A DNA stretch of 64,000 bases from Candidula unifasciata (Eukaryota; Mollusca; Gastropoda; Stylommatophora; Geomitridae). The stretch is from assembly GCA_905116865.2 (NCBI GenBank), contig CAJHNH020001571.1, positions 62,001 through 126,000 of the forward strand. Direction: 5' to 3'. A model generated the notes under the pieces. The model worked only from the letters and a program-made list of their open reading frames with translations, was not told the origin of the DNA and made no database searches. Every line of letters begins with the position of its first letter. Within the stretch, counting starts at the first letter, position 1. Both the position numbers and the translations under genes were made by a program. Of the stretch, positions 12,401 through 22,484 are shown in pieces.

Positions 12401-15400
12401 GGAAACATTTAAATCAATACGGTTTAAAGTAACATTTGGTTCAAGGGCATAGTCTCTTGTCTCTCAATAACCAGAAGAACTTATTACAAGTACTAACTTC
12501 TGGAATCACTGAGATCGTATCGTGACAATACACTAAAGTTGTTTCCACTTGGTTGAAGAACTTTTTAGTAGCAGTGGAGTGTTTTTCCAGAAAGTCCTTT
12601 TGTTTTCAAAATGTGGGCTGCCACCAGTTTACTTCACATGAAACCCTTTACCAATGTTGCCACTTTTCTTTGACAAAAAAAACCCACATCCAAAACATAG
12701 TCAAAAAATATATAAAAACATCTAAATTTGCATGGAAAACATCTAGAAAAAACATCCAAATGGAAAGAGTCACAAATTACATAGCAATTGATATGACTTA
12801 CCCTATAGAATCATGTCCGCATCTTTACTGAAGTCTGCCTTACAAGATCCACAAGATAAACTTAGCTTTGATGATAAAGCTTCAGATCCAAAAGGACTCT
12901 GGTATACTTTAGCTGTTCCAATTTCTTTTAATACCCAATCAGGGAGCTGATAAGTGGAACAGCTTTTTCCTACTCTTAGGCTGAATTTTATTGTCAAGAT
13001 AGCATTTAAGAGGTCAAATTTCATCCTGTTTCTTGGGTTAGATTTGATAAATTCACTCCAAATGAAAAACATCGAGAATGACATCTACCATCTAAACGTC
13101 AAAAAGGCCATCTAAATGCAATGGAAAACATCTAAATCTGGATGTAAAACATCCAAAGTGGCAACACTGCCCTTTACCCTATGTCTGCGTACTTGACAAA
13201 CTGTTTACAGTCTACAGTGTATATGTTTCCAAAGACAGTGGAACCTTATTCAGTGCTAATGTTTTATGTTTTAACCTACCAAACTTATCCAGACTGGTAG
13301 TGGAAACTGTCAGAGTTGGTAGTTGGACACATTAGACAGTAGGGAAAAAAGTCATTGATCATGAATGGAATTTTTATTTTCTATACACTTATTACTTCCT
13401 TCAGAAAAATAATAAATGAAAAAAAAAAAGAGATTTTATCTTTTCCTGAGATGTAAAATACCTCATTTTATCACTCCGGCACAATCAGCAAAACCATCCT
13501 CTACGTAAGCAGTCTGACAGACATAAACTACCTATTTCATAAGCCGTGGTGTAAACACAAACTATCCACTTAAAAGCTTAAGTACTGTGTATAGATTATA
13601 ATTTTAGCCTTCTCATGTAAATATTCGTAAACAATGAAGTTCATATATAATGACACTGTGGATAATATTCAGCATTGTGTCAAAGAGGCTCTTTACTTTA
13701 CACACTGTCTAGGCAGCAAGCACTTTCCACTGTATCACTGAACAGTCAAGATGCTTGATCACACATGCTAGTTAACCCCATTCTTAAAATGTTGGAGACC
13801 ACAAAAATGAGTCAGTTTAAAATGAAATATGCATCTGTCTGAATTTTTACTGAACATACTGTATTTTTACTTAACACACATAATTTTTTGCTGAACACGT
13901 AGCATTTTTTACAGAACACACTAAATATCTACTGCCAAGTACTGCCTTTTTTTTAACTACTTTTGCGGTGTATGCGGGTCCTTGAGCCATAGGATTAACG
14001 GCTGCATGGCTAGAGCTCTTGCCATGGCTGTGCAGGTGAGGATTTTATATTGCCCCCGACAGAAAAAAATCCCCAGCCTTACAGAGGATTCGAGCCCGGG
14101 TTTCCCACTTGAGAACCTAGCATTCTAACTGTCAACCAGCTGCTCTAAATATCTACTGAACCCACTAAATATTTACTGAACACAGTAAACTTTTACAGGC
14201 ATGACCCCTGGTATTGTAATGTACCACACACCTCAAGGAGTTGTGTATGCCACACCCACTCAGAACATTCATGACAGAACCATCTTCAACTTTCCTCAGC
14301 CGGGAACAATATCCATGACACAAACAGATCAGTCTTCAGGTAAAGTATCTTGTGTTATTTTAGACATTCAGAATTTAGTAAAAAATTATGCACCTGTAAC
14401 TACTGCTGCTGCTTCTTCTCCTCCTGATCACCTCTTCTTCTTTTTCCTTCTCCTCTTCTTCCTTCTTTCTTTTTCTTCTTCCTCCTTATTCTTCTTCCTT
14501 TTTCTTTTTTTCTTGCTCCTCCTATTCTTCCTAATCTTCTTCTTTCTTCCTCTTTTTCCTCCTCTATTCTTCTTCCTTCTTCTTCCTCCTCCTTTTCTTC
14601 CTAATCTTCTTCCTTCTCCTCTTCTTCTTCCTTCAACTTTTTCTTCCTCCTTCTTACACTTCCTCCTTCATCTTCCTTTTCCTTCCTCCTGCTTCTTCCT
14701 CCTCCTTGTCCTCCATTCTTCTCTTACCCTTTCTCCTAATTTTTCCTTCTTCATCCTCCTCCGTCTTTCTTTGGCTATTGGTACCAGGGAATTATTATCA
14801 TGTGGCCTATTTTATCAGTTGTTCTTTAATGATTTATATAACTGGTTTGTCTAATTTTGGGGCACAAAGGCTGTAATTATCATACTATTCCTAATGAGTA
14901 AGACTCTGATGTACTTTCTGATAACAGAGTTAGGGTCCTAAGCTTCAGCAAACAGTTTTTTCCACCAGAATAGTGCCTTTGGCTTGAGAGGATCTTATGA
15001 AAAGATGTCCTTTCCATCAGGTTCCCTAGTGAATTTTCTTGTAATCTTTATTGTGACATCTTTGTTCATGGCAGTGGTTTTCCCTCTTTCAAGCTGTGCG
15101 CAATTTCATAGGCATTCATATCGTTAATGTGAATATTACAACACAAAAACAAATGAATGCAGCTTAAAAGTATCTTTTAATTGTTTATTTTTAAGTTTTA
15201 TTTACTGACTGAGAATTGCTTTAAAATCACAAATATTGTTTGTTTCATTCACAGGTCAACAAATTATCACATTTCCTGTACCTGTTTCTTTGAGTAGTGC
15301 TTCAGTAAGTTTGTATTTTACCTTTTGAACTTGGAGATATTTAATTAACATAATTATAACAATACTACTTATTACAGATCTAGTTTATGGAATACCTATC

Positions 15401-17988
15401 AAAAAACAAATCTTTATCTGACAAAATTTATATTTCCTTTTTTAAGATTTACTTCTGGTTCTCTCGTTGGTTTCAAAATTAACAGATGATTGTTATTTTT
15501 CTTACACCTTCAGACATAACTATTAAATATATTTAAAGAAAGCAAAAGCCAGTCTGAGACGGTTGACTTATTTTAGAATTTGTCTTAAAATGGAAGTTCA
15601 GCCAATCAGTCAGGCGCCGTCACCGCAGTAAAAATTGGTTGTAATTGATCTCCAACACACTCTGTCTCTTGTTCTGGTTGTACAATCTCTCATACTGCTG
15701 GTTGCCCTTCCACCTGTATCATTGTCTAGCTCATGCCTTCACCTTTTTCCCACAGGGAGTGTTATTTCTTTTAATGTTGCTGAAATATTTCAGTTGTCTT
15801 TTATTTTATTTATTTCCCCAACTCTTTTTCATTCCCAGTTTCTTCGGAACCTCTGTATTTGATTGTTTTTGTTTACATAAAATACAACCTGTCATTCTTT
15901 ATATCTCTTGGAACAATACGTTACCGTTGCTTGTTCATTGTCAGGGTTTCTGCACTATAAAAGAGGTTGGAATATACATAACATTTGACATTCCTCATTT
16001 ATATTAAAATTTGTTATCTCTCTAGACGTCGGTAATTGTTTGCATCTTGACAAAGATATTTTTAGCTATTCCTATTGTTTTTGTTATTTGGATGGAAATG
16101 CTGCATGCAGGTCAGAAAGTGTTTGTAATTGGACATGTTTAACAATCATTTTACTAATTCCTAAATTACATTTACCAGTACCACCTTTGGTTTGCTTGTT
16201 GAATGAGGTGATATTGATCTGTTAGAGTTTGAAGCTTGCTACTTTACTGCTTTGTAGAGACAACAGTATACATTATATTACTGATTTACTAGTGCTCCTT
16301 AATGAAAAGTTGGCTGTGTTCAATCTCCAGCTTCCTATGTGGGTTCAGGGGCGCAGTTGTGTGTGCGGGGGAGAAGCAAGAATGGACCCACTGCCTACCC
16401 AAAAGTGTTATCGTAAGAGTAATTGGGAGTTACTTTCGAAGTGAGAGTGCATCTGCCTGAGAGACAAGGAACCAACAGTGTGCATACAAATAGGTCAGAT
16501 CTGTAAAATGGATTTTGCCTGCAACAGTCAGGTTCTGGAATCAGAAGTGGACGAGCAACCAGAATTTTCCACTGGAGTTTACAGGCGGTGAACGTGAAGA
16601 AAAAGAATCAGGAAGAAGAAGAAACAGGATCATCGACACAATTTGTCCAGACAATAGAGTTTGGTATCACCACTTTTGAGGTATTAGAATATCAACATGC
16701 ATTAAAAAAAAAAGCGGCCAATAAATGTGCTATTAAGTACCAGCGTTATGCTGTCAGTGCCAGACATGGACAGTCTAGAAACACATTTGTGCAAAATTAA
16801 AAAAAAAACAAACATGTGAGATGAGAAGAATAAGAAATGCTGTGGGGAAAGCAAGAAGAGCAAGTCACCACTGTCACAATTATTAGGTACAGTACTGGTG
16901 AATGATTTCATAGAACATCAAAGAATCGAATGGTTTGGTCATCTGGTCATGAGAACTGCAGGTTTCAAACCAAGAGGCTGACCAAGATAGATTTGGGTGG
17001 AGGGAGTAAAAGAGACAATGCAGAAACATAAGATAACATTAACACAAGTTTTACACAGCTAGCAGAGGATAGGAAACTGCATATACCTCCTCTCTGCCAC
17101 ACTTTACTGCAAGAGCAGTAGGACAAAAGAAGAAGTTTTCTATTTTGTTTGTTGTTTGTGTGCACCGGCTGTAAACCCTGGCAGAAAGACCTGGTTGTTC
17201 GTACATTTCTGGACTTCGGCTTTGTTCTAGGACCTGAGTTTGTGTGTGCGTCTGTTTTACAAATCTTGCTTTTTTAAATGCAGACTGGTGGTTCCTTGCA
17301 GTTACACTCTGACTTTAGAGGAAGCTCCCAGTTAGTCGACTCCTACGGCATGCTTATTAGGAAGGCAGTGGGTCTGTTCTTGTTTTCACTACAATGAGGT
17401 CCTGTAGCCCATATGGGGAGTTTTCTATTGTGCTATAGGGAGAAATAGGACTCACAGCCCATAGAGACCCCCAACAATTATATTAAATAGTAAGTGAAGT
17501 AAAAGTAAAGGACCCTTTACAAGCCTTTAGGTGTATTGGGAATATAGGGCTGGACCCGTATTTTTATAGACCAATCAGCATTTGGTGGGCGATGTGGTCA
17601 GCATCCTGACAAATAGACATCTGTAGTGCTTGTGCTTTTCTGTTTTTCAGTTATTGCCTTCTGTTTTTCAGTTATTGCCTTCTGTTTTTCAGTTATTGCC
17701 TTCTGTTTTTCAGTTATTGCCTTCTGTTTTTCAGTTATTGCCTTCTGTTTTTCAGTTATTGCCTTCTGTTTTTCAGTTATTGCCTTCTGTTTTTCAGTTA
17801 TTGCCTTTTGTTTTCAGTTATTGCCTTCTGTTTTCAGTTATTGCCTTCTGTTTTCAGTTATTATCTTCTGTATTCAGTTATTGCCTTCTGTTTTTCAGTT
17901 ATTACATTTGGCTGCTCCAAGTATTGACAGTTCAGTGGAATCAACACAAGTTGTCCAGCCACCTCCTTCAAAAAAGTGCAAGAAATAA
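6136..17988 (+). CDS. SRF: Serum response factor (SRF)-like transcription factor, C-terminal six exons (partial gene)
   Basis: Six exons join in one frame with canonical AG/GT borders: 6136-6421, 7582-7695, 9772-9864, 14199-14339, 15255-15304 and 17899-17988. Together they give 774 nt, that is 257 residues and a TAA stop. The product is rich in Q, S, T and P with no enzyme-like motif. Stretches such as TMQIPFIFPQGTISM and GIVMYHTPQGVVYATPTQN, followed by FNFPQPG, a TMQ-like segment and QQIITFPVPVS, run in the same order as the C-terminal transactivation region of vertebrate SRF (LMQLP..., MMYPSPHAVMYAP..., TVQIPVS). SRF is a nuclear MADS-box factor that binds CArG boxes and works with MRTF or TCF cofactors. 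The DNA-binding MADS domain is not in this window and should lie to the left. The family call rests on remembered similarity of a low-complexity region, so it is tentative. The exon chain itself is well supported by six matching phases. Confidence 0.65.
6460..6720 (-). pseudogene. Degenerate tail of an RTE-like LINE
   Basis: Residues such as QYIVTVGKLERKEAGGDQER match the C-terminal linker seen in the fragments at 28625-29965 and 59455-59640 (VGKLEGK...). It lies in the intron after SRF-like exon a. Confidence 0.45.
6743..7160. mobile_element. Inverted pair of SINE-1 copies in an SRF intron
   Basis: 6743-6985 is a - strand copy (starting TTCTTCTTCTTC). 7018-7160 is a + strand 3' part (from GAAACCAACAG to GGAGTTTACAGCC). 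They face each other across about 30 bp and can fold into a long hairpin in the transcript. A C run of 17 follows at 7159-7175. Confidence 0.8.
7176..7581. other. Intronic noncoding stretch
   Basis: Nothing specific was recognised before the exon b acceptor. Confidence 0.4.
7582..7695 (+). CDS. SRF: SRF-like exon b
   Basis: The acceptor is ATGTTTCAG and the donor is GTAAGT. The exon is 114 nt, phase 1 to phase 1. It encodes GTISMLQQGGQHITMSQSS and then STSVLKPATLSQVVSALSS. A young truncated LINE is inserted 39 nt past its donor. Confidence 0.7.
7747..8433 (-). mobile_element. 5'-truncated RTE/CR1-like LINE with 12-bp target-site duplication
   Basis: The direct repeat ACAGTCATTACT flanks the insert at 7735-7746 and 8434-8445. 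The - strand is open for 207 residues: VQEFKYLGSIFTSNGKIDRE, then GYQCQTWTLTKEHERRLTTCE, then QRMRWFGHLMRM and PRGRGRPRRRWIEG. These are the usual C-terminal marks of RTE-type reverse transcriptase proteins. A short (AAAG)n tail is at the 3' end. The RT core is missing through 5' truncation. The intact frame and perfect duplication suggest a fairly recent insertion into an SRF intron. Confidence 0.88.
8560..8885 (+). pseudogene. RNase H-tail fragment of an I-like LINE
   Basis: The frame reads YAGVLGNEQADRLAGSAQLG and later TEHLWKCSECCDVSS. This is the end of an RNase H domain plus a terminal CxxC finger. It has in-frame stops. A sister copy is at 53408-53765. Confidence 0.7.
8886..9771. other. 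Intronic noncoding stretch
   Basis: This is AT-rich intron sequence with a G run near 9677-9690. No gene was recognised. Confidence 0.4.
9772..9864 (+). CDS. SRF: SRF-like exon c
   Basis: The acceptor is AAATACAG and the donor is G|GTAAGT. The exon is 93 nt, phase 1 to phase 1. It encodes NQNVSSNQTNHMSDLNTP and PVSTPSAINIMQ. Its length is a multiple of three, so it could be skipped without changing frame. Confidence 0.7.
9865..12640. other. Large AT-rich SRF intron, first part
   Basis: No coding exon was recognised. Around 10025-10195 there is a weak - oriented piece related to the head of SINE-1 variants. Around 11700-11765 there are short CTCCAC-rich repeats. Confidence 0.4.
12652..13169. 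mobile_element. hAT-type non-autonomous DNA transposon with 8-bp target-site duplication
   Basis: A perfect 8-bp duplication CCCTTTAC lies at 12644-12651 and 13170-13177. The ends are CAATGTTGCCACTTTT and, reversed, CAGTGTTGCCACTTTGG, typical hAT terminal inverted repeats. Inside, the - strand at 12803-13084 keeps a 93-residue piece (FDLLNAILTIKFSLRVGKSC, then YQLPDWVLKEIGTAKVY) that looks like a hAT transposase fragment. The element is therefore an internal-deletion derivative. Confidence 0.85.
13178..13950. other. Intronic noncoding stretch
   Basis: AT-rich. No gene was recognised. Confidence 0.4.
13955..14150 (-). mobile_element. tRNA-derived SINE-5 copy
   Basis: On the - strand a tRNA-like head is followed by a box B-like block (the complement of GGATTCGAGCCCGGG) and a body that includes GGGGATTTTTTTCTGTC. 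Other copies are at 35688-35885, 42880-43070 and 48290-48370. Confidence 0.65.
14199..14339 (+). CDS. SRF: SRF-like exon d, most SRF-diagnostic segment
   Basis: The acceptor is TTTTACAG and the donor is CAG|GTAAAG. The exon is 141 nt, phase 1 to phase 1. It encodes GMTPGIVMYHTPQGVVYAT followed by PTQNIHDRTIFNFPQPGTIS. This is the part that aligns best with the human MMYPSPHAVMYAP region. A roughly 370-nt pyrimidine tract follows in the intron. Confidence 0.73.
14395..14770. repeat. Long pyrimidine tract (TTCTTCCTCC-rich)
   Basis: About 370 nt are almost purely T and C on the + strand. The tract lies 55 nt past the exon d donor and extends that exon's open frame artificially into an F/L/S-rich string. 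Confidence 0.9.
15255..15304 (+). CDS. SRF: SRF-like exon e (50-nt small exon)
   Basis: The acceptor is ATTCACAG and the donor is TCA|GTAAGT. The 50 nt encode GQQIITFPVPVSLSSAS when the split glycine is included, and change the phase from 1 to 0. Its length is not a multiple of three, so the terminal exon must begin in phase 0, which the acceptor at 17898 does. Confidence 0.7.
15305..16330. other. Intronic stretch with possible LINE remnant
   Basis: No exon was recognised. 15620-15850 shows weak - strand resemblance to the RTE-like linker, too degenerate to call. Confidence 0.35.
16335..16621 (+). mobile_element. SINE-1 copy
   Basis: The body runs from CCTATGTGGGTTC to GGAGTTTACAGGCGGTGAAC and is followed by an AAGAAGAAGAA tail. 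Confidence 0.85.
16800..17130 (+). pseudogene. RTE-like LINE tail fragment
   Basis: The frame reads FIEHQRIEWFGHLVMRTAGF with IWVEGVKETMQKHKITLTQV. This matches the C-terminal block of the insert at 7747-8433, with stops. Confidence 0.6.
17158..17450 (-). mobile_element. SINE-1 copy
   Basis: A - oriented body from about 17430 down to 17158. It lies just upstream of a - oriented SINE-6 piece (17490-17630), which marks the last part of the intron before the acceptor array. Confidence 0.75.
17490..17630 (-). mobile_element. SINE-6 fragment
   Basis: It shares with 34800-35045 and 52075-52290 the blocks for GGAAGTAAAG and GGTCTATAAAA, read on the - strand. Confidence 0.5.
17641..17898 (+). repeat. 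Minisatellite of tandem 3' splice acceptors at SRF-like exon f
   Basis: Thirteen TTTTCAG or TTTTTCAG motifs (one reading TATTCAG) end at 17650, 17671, 17692, 17713, 17734, 17755, 17776, 17797, 17817, 17837, 17857, 17877 and 17898. Units are 21 bp (eight) or 20 bp (four). Each unit is TTATTGCCTTCTG followed by four or five T and CAG. The real exon begins TTATTAC, so the unit looks like a duplicated acceptor plus the first bases of the exon. Because 20-bp units shift the frame, only starts at 17818, 17878 and 17899 keep the SRF-like frame. Nine acceptors lead to a different open frame ending at 18004, and one (17838) reaches a stop at about 17927. Confidence 0.85.
17899..17988 (+). CDS. SRF: SRF-like terminal coding exon f
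   Basis: The nearest acceptor is TTTTTCAG ending at 17898. In phase 0 the exon reads LLHLAAPSIDSSVESTQVVQ, then PPPSKKCKK and a TAA stop. Twelve further acceptor-like copies lie directly upstream (17650-17877), so the exact 5' border could vary. Acceptors giving starts at 17878 or 17818 would stay in frame and add 7 or 27 residues. Confidence 0.65.
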   Translation, partial: LLHLAAPSIDSSVESTQVVQPPPSKKCKK

Positions 17989-18076
17989 TCATTGCAGAGA
18001 TTAAGATAAAAGCAAGGAAATGGGTATGCAGCAAGGAAAGGCTGAGCGAGTAAGGAAAAGAGGGTAGAATAATAAA
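17989..18076 (+). promoter_or_regulatory. Short 3' UTR with AATAAA poly(A) signal
   Basis: An AATAAA hexamer occurs at 18071-18076, 83 nt after the SRF-like stop codon, and is followed by A-rich and then TG-rich sequence (TTTGGTGTGTTT). This is a plausible cleavage and polyadenylation site. Longer 3' UTR forms cannot be excluded. Confidence 0.5.
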
Positions 18077-18094
18077 GACAAAAACAAAAAACAT

Positions 18095-18450
18095 ATTTGG
18101 TGTGTTTATTATCTACTTTATGGTAATTAACATATCATTTATTCCCTGTGGAACATGTTGTATCTATATGCCAGTTTGTTCCCTTATATCCATATGGTCT
18201 CCGATTCCTACTTTTGGACTTTCTCCATGATCCCACTGTGTTGATTGTTATCTTATGCAGTTTTTGTGTGTGCAGGTGTGGTTTGTTTTCCTGATTTGAC
18301 CATATTAGTTGTTGAAACTGAAACAATTATTGATAAATATAATACTTTTGTACAGTGTTTTTGAAATTGTTCATTTTGACTTATGCTGAGTAGGGCATAT
18401 TTTTCTACCATCAACTCATTCACCCATGCTCAGCATGCATTTTCATAAAA
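18095..18450. other. Intergenic stretch downstream of SRF-like gene
   Basis: No gene was recognised. It may include a longer 3' UTR. Confidence 0.35.
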
Positions 18451-18454
18451 CTAA

Positions 18455-18930
18455 TTCCCCAGTGTGGGATCCGGGGCCCCATTGTGGGGAAAACAAGACT
18501 AGAGCATGTTGTAAGAGTCGACTAATTGGGAGCTTCCTTCGAAGTTGGAGTGCATCTGCCTGAGAGGCAAGGAACCAGCGGCTTGCATACAGATGAGTCA
18601 TATCTGTAAAATGGATGTGCACGCAATACTCAAGTTCTGGAACAGGAATTGAGTCCAGAAATGGACAAGCAGCTATAACTTTCCACCAGTGTTTACAGCC
18701 GGTGAACGTGAAGATTAAGAAAAAGATATTCAAAATTGTACCCATATGGGTTTTTAGGGCCCTATCTTAGAGGGAATAGACCCAATGACTCTTAGAAAGT
18801 GTGTTGCAAAATGCAACTAATTAGGGTTCGGCTGAAATTAGAGATATTGGGCTGAAAGGAACAGATATTGTGCCTAGCTATAAACCACAACACAGTGCTG
18901 AGATGGAGGCCCAGACATGTGGCATTTCCT
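18455..18930 (+). mobile_element. SINE-1 copy followed by a SINE-1 head variant
   Basis: 18455-18722 is a standard copy. 18735-18930 shares only the head (GGGTTTTTAGGGCCC and CAACTAATTAGGG) and then carries a different body (GCCTAGCTATAAACCACAAC) also seen at 45955-46140. Confidence 0.75.
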
Positions 18931-20550
18931 CCTGGAGGGTTATAAGGATTAAAAGGTAAAAACCAAAAGAAAAGTGGACTAGCAAGCTTCACAATGTAAC
19001 AAAACACAAATGGAAAGTGAACGTTGCGGCTACAGAGCCTTCATCAACACATTACAATTTAAAAAAACAAACATGCATAGACACTAATAAATGAAATTAT
19101 TTAACATACATATTTCCGATAGCAGCCACTTGGGTCATGGCCTCTGAATCTAAGGAATTTAAGCATGATGAAGAAGAAGAAAGAAGGAAAGATCAAATGT
19201 GTAAACATGACCTTCTAATTACACATCCTCACCCAAGGACAGCCAGGTACATCACTGTAGTATTTGGTGCAGCTATTGCAGGTGTTCTAATTGGAACTTC
19301 TTGGGAGGTTAAACAAGGTGTCTTAGATTTACAGTTGGCATCCAGGATGTAATTTTGTATGTGTGTCACAAAAGTGTTGAGATTTTGAGGTGGCACTCCA
19401 GAGAGGAAAATACATTTAGACAGCCAAGAATTCCATTTTTGTGTGTGTGGCTTTTACTGTGTTCAAGAGAGGTATGGGCATCGTTGCCAGTTAAGGCCAG
19501 GGGGTGACGTTTCTCCTTTTCTTTTCTGGGCATTATTGTAAAGATCATGTATTGCTCTTGCAGCATGAGCTCTTTCTCAGCCTGCCTTGTTTACTCCAGA
19601 GGAAAGGTAACACCAGTACATATGGAACACAGCATGCTGCAGAAGCTGCAGGATCAGAAAAGCAGTGCCGTGTCTTCCGCCTATCTGAACTTCCCTCTTA
19701 GACCAGCCGCCAACCATGGTCAAGATCCTGGTTTGGCTTGTCGTAACATTTAAGTTTTCAGGTTGCTTTTCCTCTACCTTGGGATAAGGCTGGTTGTGGT
19801 CCTTAGCCAGAAGCTAATGGCACAGTGTGGGGTGTTAGACTTGGTGTATGCCGCCAAGATTTAAGCATCAACAGAGAGCAGGTTATACAGTAGCTCAGTC
19901 ATGTTTGACTGAGGCCTGACTTCCAGAGCATGAATTATTTAAAAAAATTATCATATTGACATATTAGATGTTCAGAAGTCTGAATCTTTCCTAGGTGACA
20001 TTTAACTTTATTTAACTAGTTTTAAAATTATCTTCATTTTAAAACGATGAATTAAAGCCAAATTTTTAAACTGATGCTGTTTGTTTGTTAAAATATTATT
20101 ATAGTTCAACAACACACATTGGAATTTTTATTCATTTATTTGTCTTTTCAATAATGCAGTCCACACTGAACCAGGTGGTTTATTTGTTTTGTTTTGTTTT
20201 GAATGAAGGCATTTTAACCTGGACCTCAGAGAGTATTTAAACACATTTTGAGACATCACTTGTGCCAATTCTAAAGTGCAGTAAAACTTTGATTAACTGT
20301 CACTCATTTAACCACCAGTTTCTGATATCCGTCGTTGCCTAAAAAAAATTGTGATTACAAACAAACAAGCAAACAACTTTAAAATATCATCAAAGTGCAT
20401 TGACTGGTTAAAATGCAAGAGGAGGCAAATACAACACAGATCCTACTTCTGCATAAGATACAAAACATTGAAAGTTTGAACCTTAAATACACAGAATGAG
20501 ATTATTTTTAGGTAAACTAGGTCTGTAACAAACAAAGAAAACTAAGTGGA
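18931..20550. other. Intergenic stretch
   Basis: No convincing gene was found. An open frame at 19137-19352 has no recognised homology and overlaps GAA-rich sequence. Confidence 0.35.
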
Positions 20551-20559
20551 ATCACATGG

Positions 20560-21640
20560 GGAGCCAGTGGGAAAATACTCAAAGTATACAAGCAGAGCAT
20601 ACAACCACACTTGGAATATAGGTTAACTACATGGTGTTCCGCATCTAGTACCACATTAAAGGAGTTGGACAAAGGGCAAAATCAAGCACTCAGTCATCAC
20701 AGGAGGGATGAAATCCACCCCCATATTAAAAATGGAGAAAGCTGGGAAAAAACAAGCACTGAAAGAACGCGGAGATACAAAGCTGCAAATACAAGCTGAA
20801 AAGTTCCTCAGTATGCCAGATCACCCCATGAAAAATAGATTTCAGAACCTAGCCTTGGGACGGTAAAAAAGAAGCAGCTTTATACATCAAGCAAAAGAAT
20901 ATGTAGACAAACTACTGACCTTGCAGAAATTGTTTGTCCACTTAAAAGTATTCCAGAAAAAACCACATGGAGAGAAAATTCAAACTAACAGTACAAATCC
21001 AGACAAATGTGAAAGGAATATTTGACAAGAAAGAACAAGATAGTGTACAACGCAGAATGGCCACCCTCGGTTATATTGATGAAGAATACCCACAAGAACA
21101 ATGCGTCAAGAGTCTATACAGATGGGTCCGCAGAAAGTGCAGTTAGAAATGGTGGTGCTGGAATGTACATAGAATTCCCAGATAGTACTAGGGATAAGTC
21201 CAGCGTACCAACCGGAAAGTACTGCCATAACTATGATGCCGAAACTCAGGCTATCAAGATAGCAGCGAAACTGCAATACCAATCTTGGCTATATGTGGTA
21301 ATGCTGACAGATAGCATATCAGAGAAGCACTCCAGCTAGGAAACTACCAAATCAAACACTTGACACAACTAAGCTTCACAGAGTTGTAAAGCAGTGTGGT
21401 CAATGCCTGACTGAGACTGCAGGGGAAGGTGCGACAAAAGTGCAGCCAGATGTACCAGTCACATGAAGCACTCCAGTCCAGCACAAGACAATAGGACAAA
21501 GAACAAGTACCAGAATTGCAAACACTGCACCTGACACAACTAAGCCTTCAGCAACTTTTGGTCAGAAAGAACAACAGTTGTAAAGCAGATGGATACCAAG
21601 AGTCACAATTGTTATTTCAAGCGAAACAAAAGAGATCGAA
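20560..21640 (+). pseudogene. Degenerate Jockey/I-like LINE with RNase H remnant
   Basis: EYRLTTWCSASSTTLKELDK and ITGGMKSTPI resemble the RT C-terminal region. It is followed by QAEKFLSMPDHPM and by an RNase H remnant at 21022-21339 with YTDGSAES, DAETQAIKIAA and LTDSIS, that is the D, E and D catalytic positions. Several frame changes and stops break it. Confidence 0.75.
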
Positions 21641-22480
21641 GAAGGTGGAATCAATAGAATAAATTTCTGCACATTTACTACTCTTATTGTATTGCATTTC
21701 ATCCCAAGCCTGTCATGACATGACATTATTGTCCATATATATTAAGAGATTTCTGTTATCCCTTTATTTGGTTATCCATCACAGCCCTGGTCTGGACGGT
21801 GGCGGTTAATCAAAGTTTTACCGTATGTCAAGACTTTGAGGTCTAAATCTTCAGTACACTCTAGTGTAGAAGTGGATCGACAAAGCTGAGAAAATCAAAA
21901 GATCTTTTATAGATGGTCTGTGATACAAATTTTGAATAATTCTCAATGGCATTCCCCACGCAAACTGCACTATCTCTGTAATTTCTGTTAGTTTTGTCTG
22001 CATTATGTTTGTTTTGAGCAGGTTTGCATACTGTTCAAGTAACCACTGCTAAAGATATTCAGTTTCTATGTTGTGTATTTAAAATCCTGGTTTTTTTAAA
22101 ATTTGTTATTACTTTAAGTACTTCTTGCAAATATCCTGTTGTTTCCTTTACTGATTTCCATGTTTATGTTTAGTATCTTACCCTTGTTGTTTCATGCAGT
22201 GTCTTCTCATCACAGTTATAGAAATTACTTGCCTTCATGGTTTTAAGAAAATCTGGATGTACGGAGTTTTTGCCTTTTGTCTTTCATCACATAATGACTG
22301 CAAAATCTTCATTAGGTCAGTTTGACTGACATTATCTTTTATGACATAACCTCTTTTATAATAGTGTGATTTGTCTGTCCACAAAGATGCTGTAAATCAG
22401 ACCATGTTTGGAAAAGCTAGCCCTCCTCTTACAGCATAAGAAATCAGCCTAAACATCTCATACAAAACTTTTTTATTCCC
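21641..22480. other. Intergenic noncoding stretch
   Basis: Nothing was recognised. Confidence 0.35.
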
Positions 22481-22484
22481 ACTG

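Noticed and set aside
12553..12831. 92-residue + strand open frame
   Set aside because: It crosses the left border and target duplication of the hAT element, so it cannot be an old gene.
14201..14854. 217-residue protein continuing exon d
   Set aside because: A good GTAAAG donor at 14340 and the exact phase of the next exon favour splicing. The rest is a simple pyrimidine tract.
17626..18004. Separate gene with LLPSVFQ repeats
   Set aside because: The repeat is a string of splice acceptors. The frame exists only because 21 is a multiple of three.
19137..19352. 71-residue acidic open frame
   Set aside because: No recognised homology, GAA-rich start, and no supporting splice or poly(A) context.
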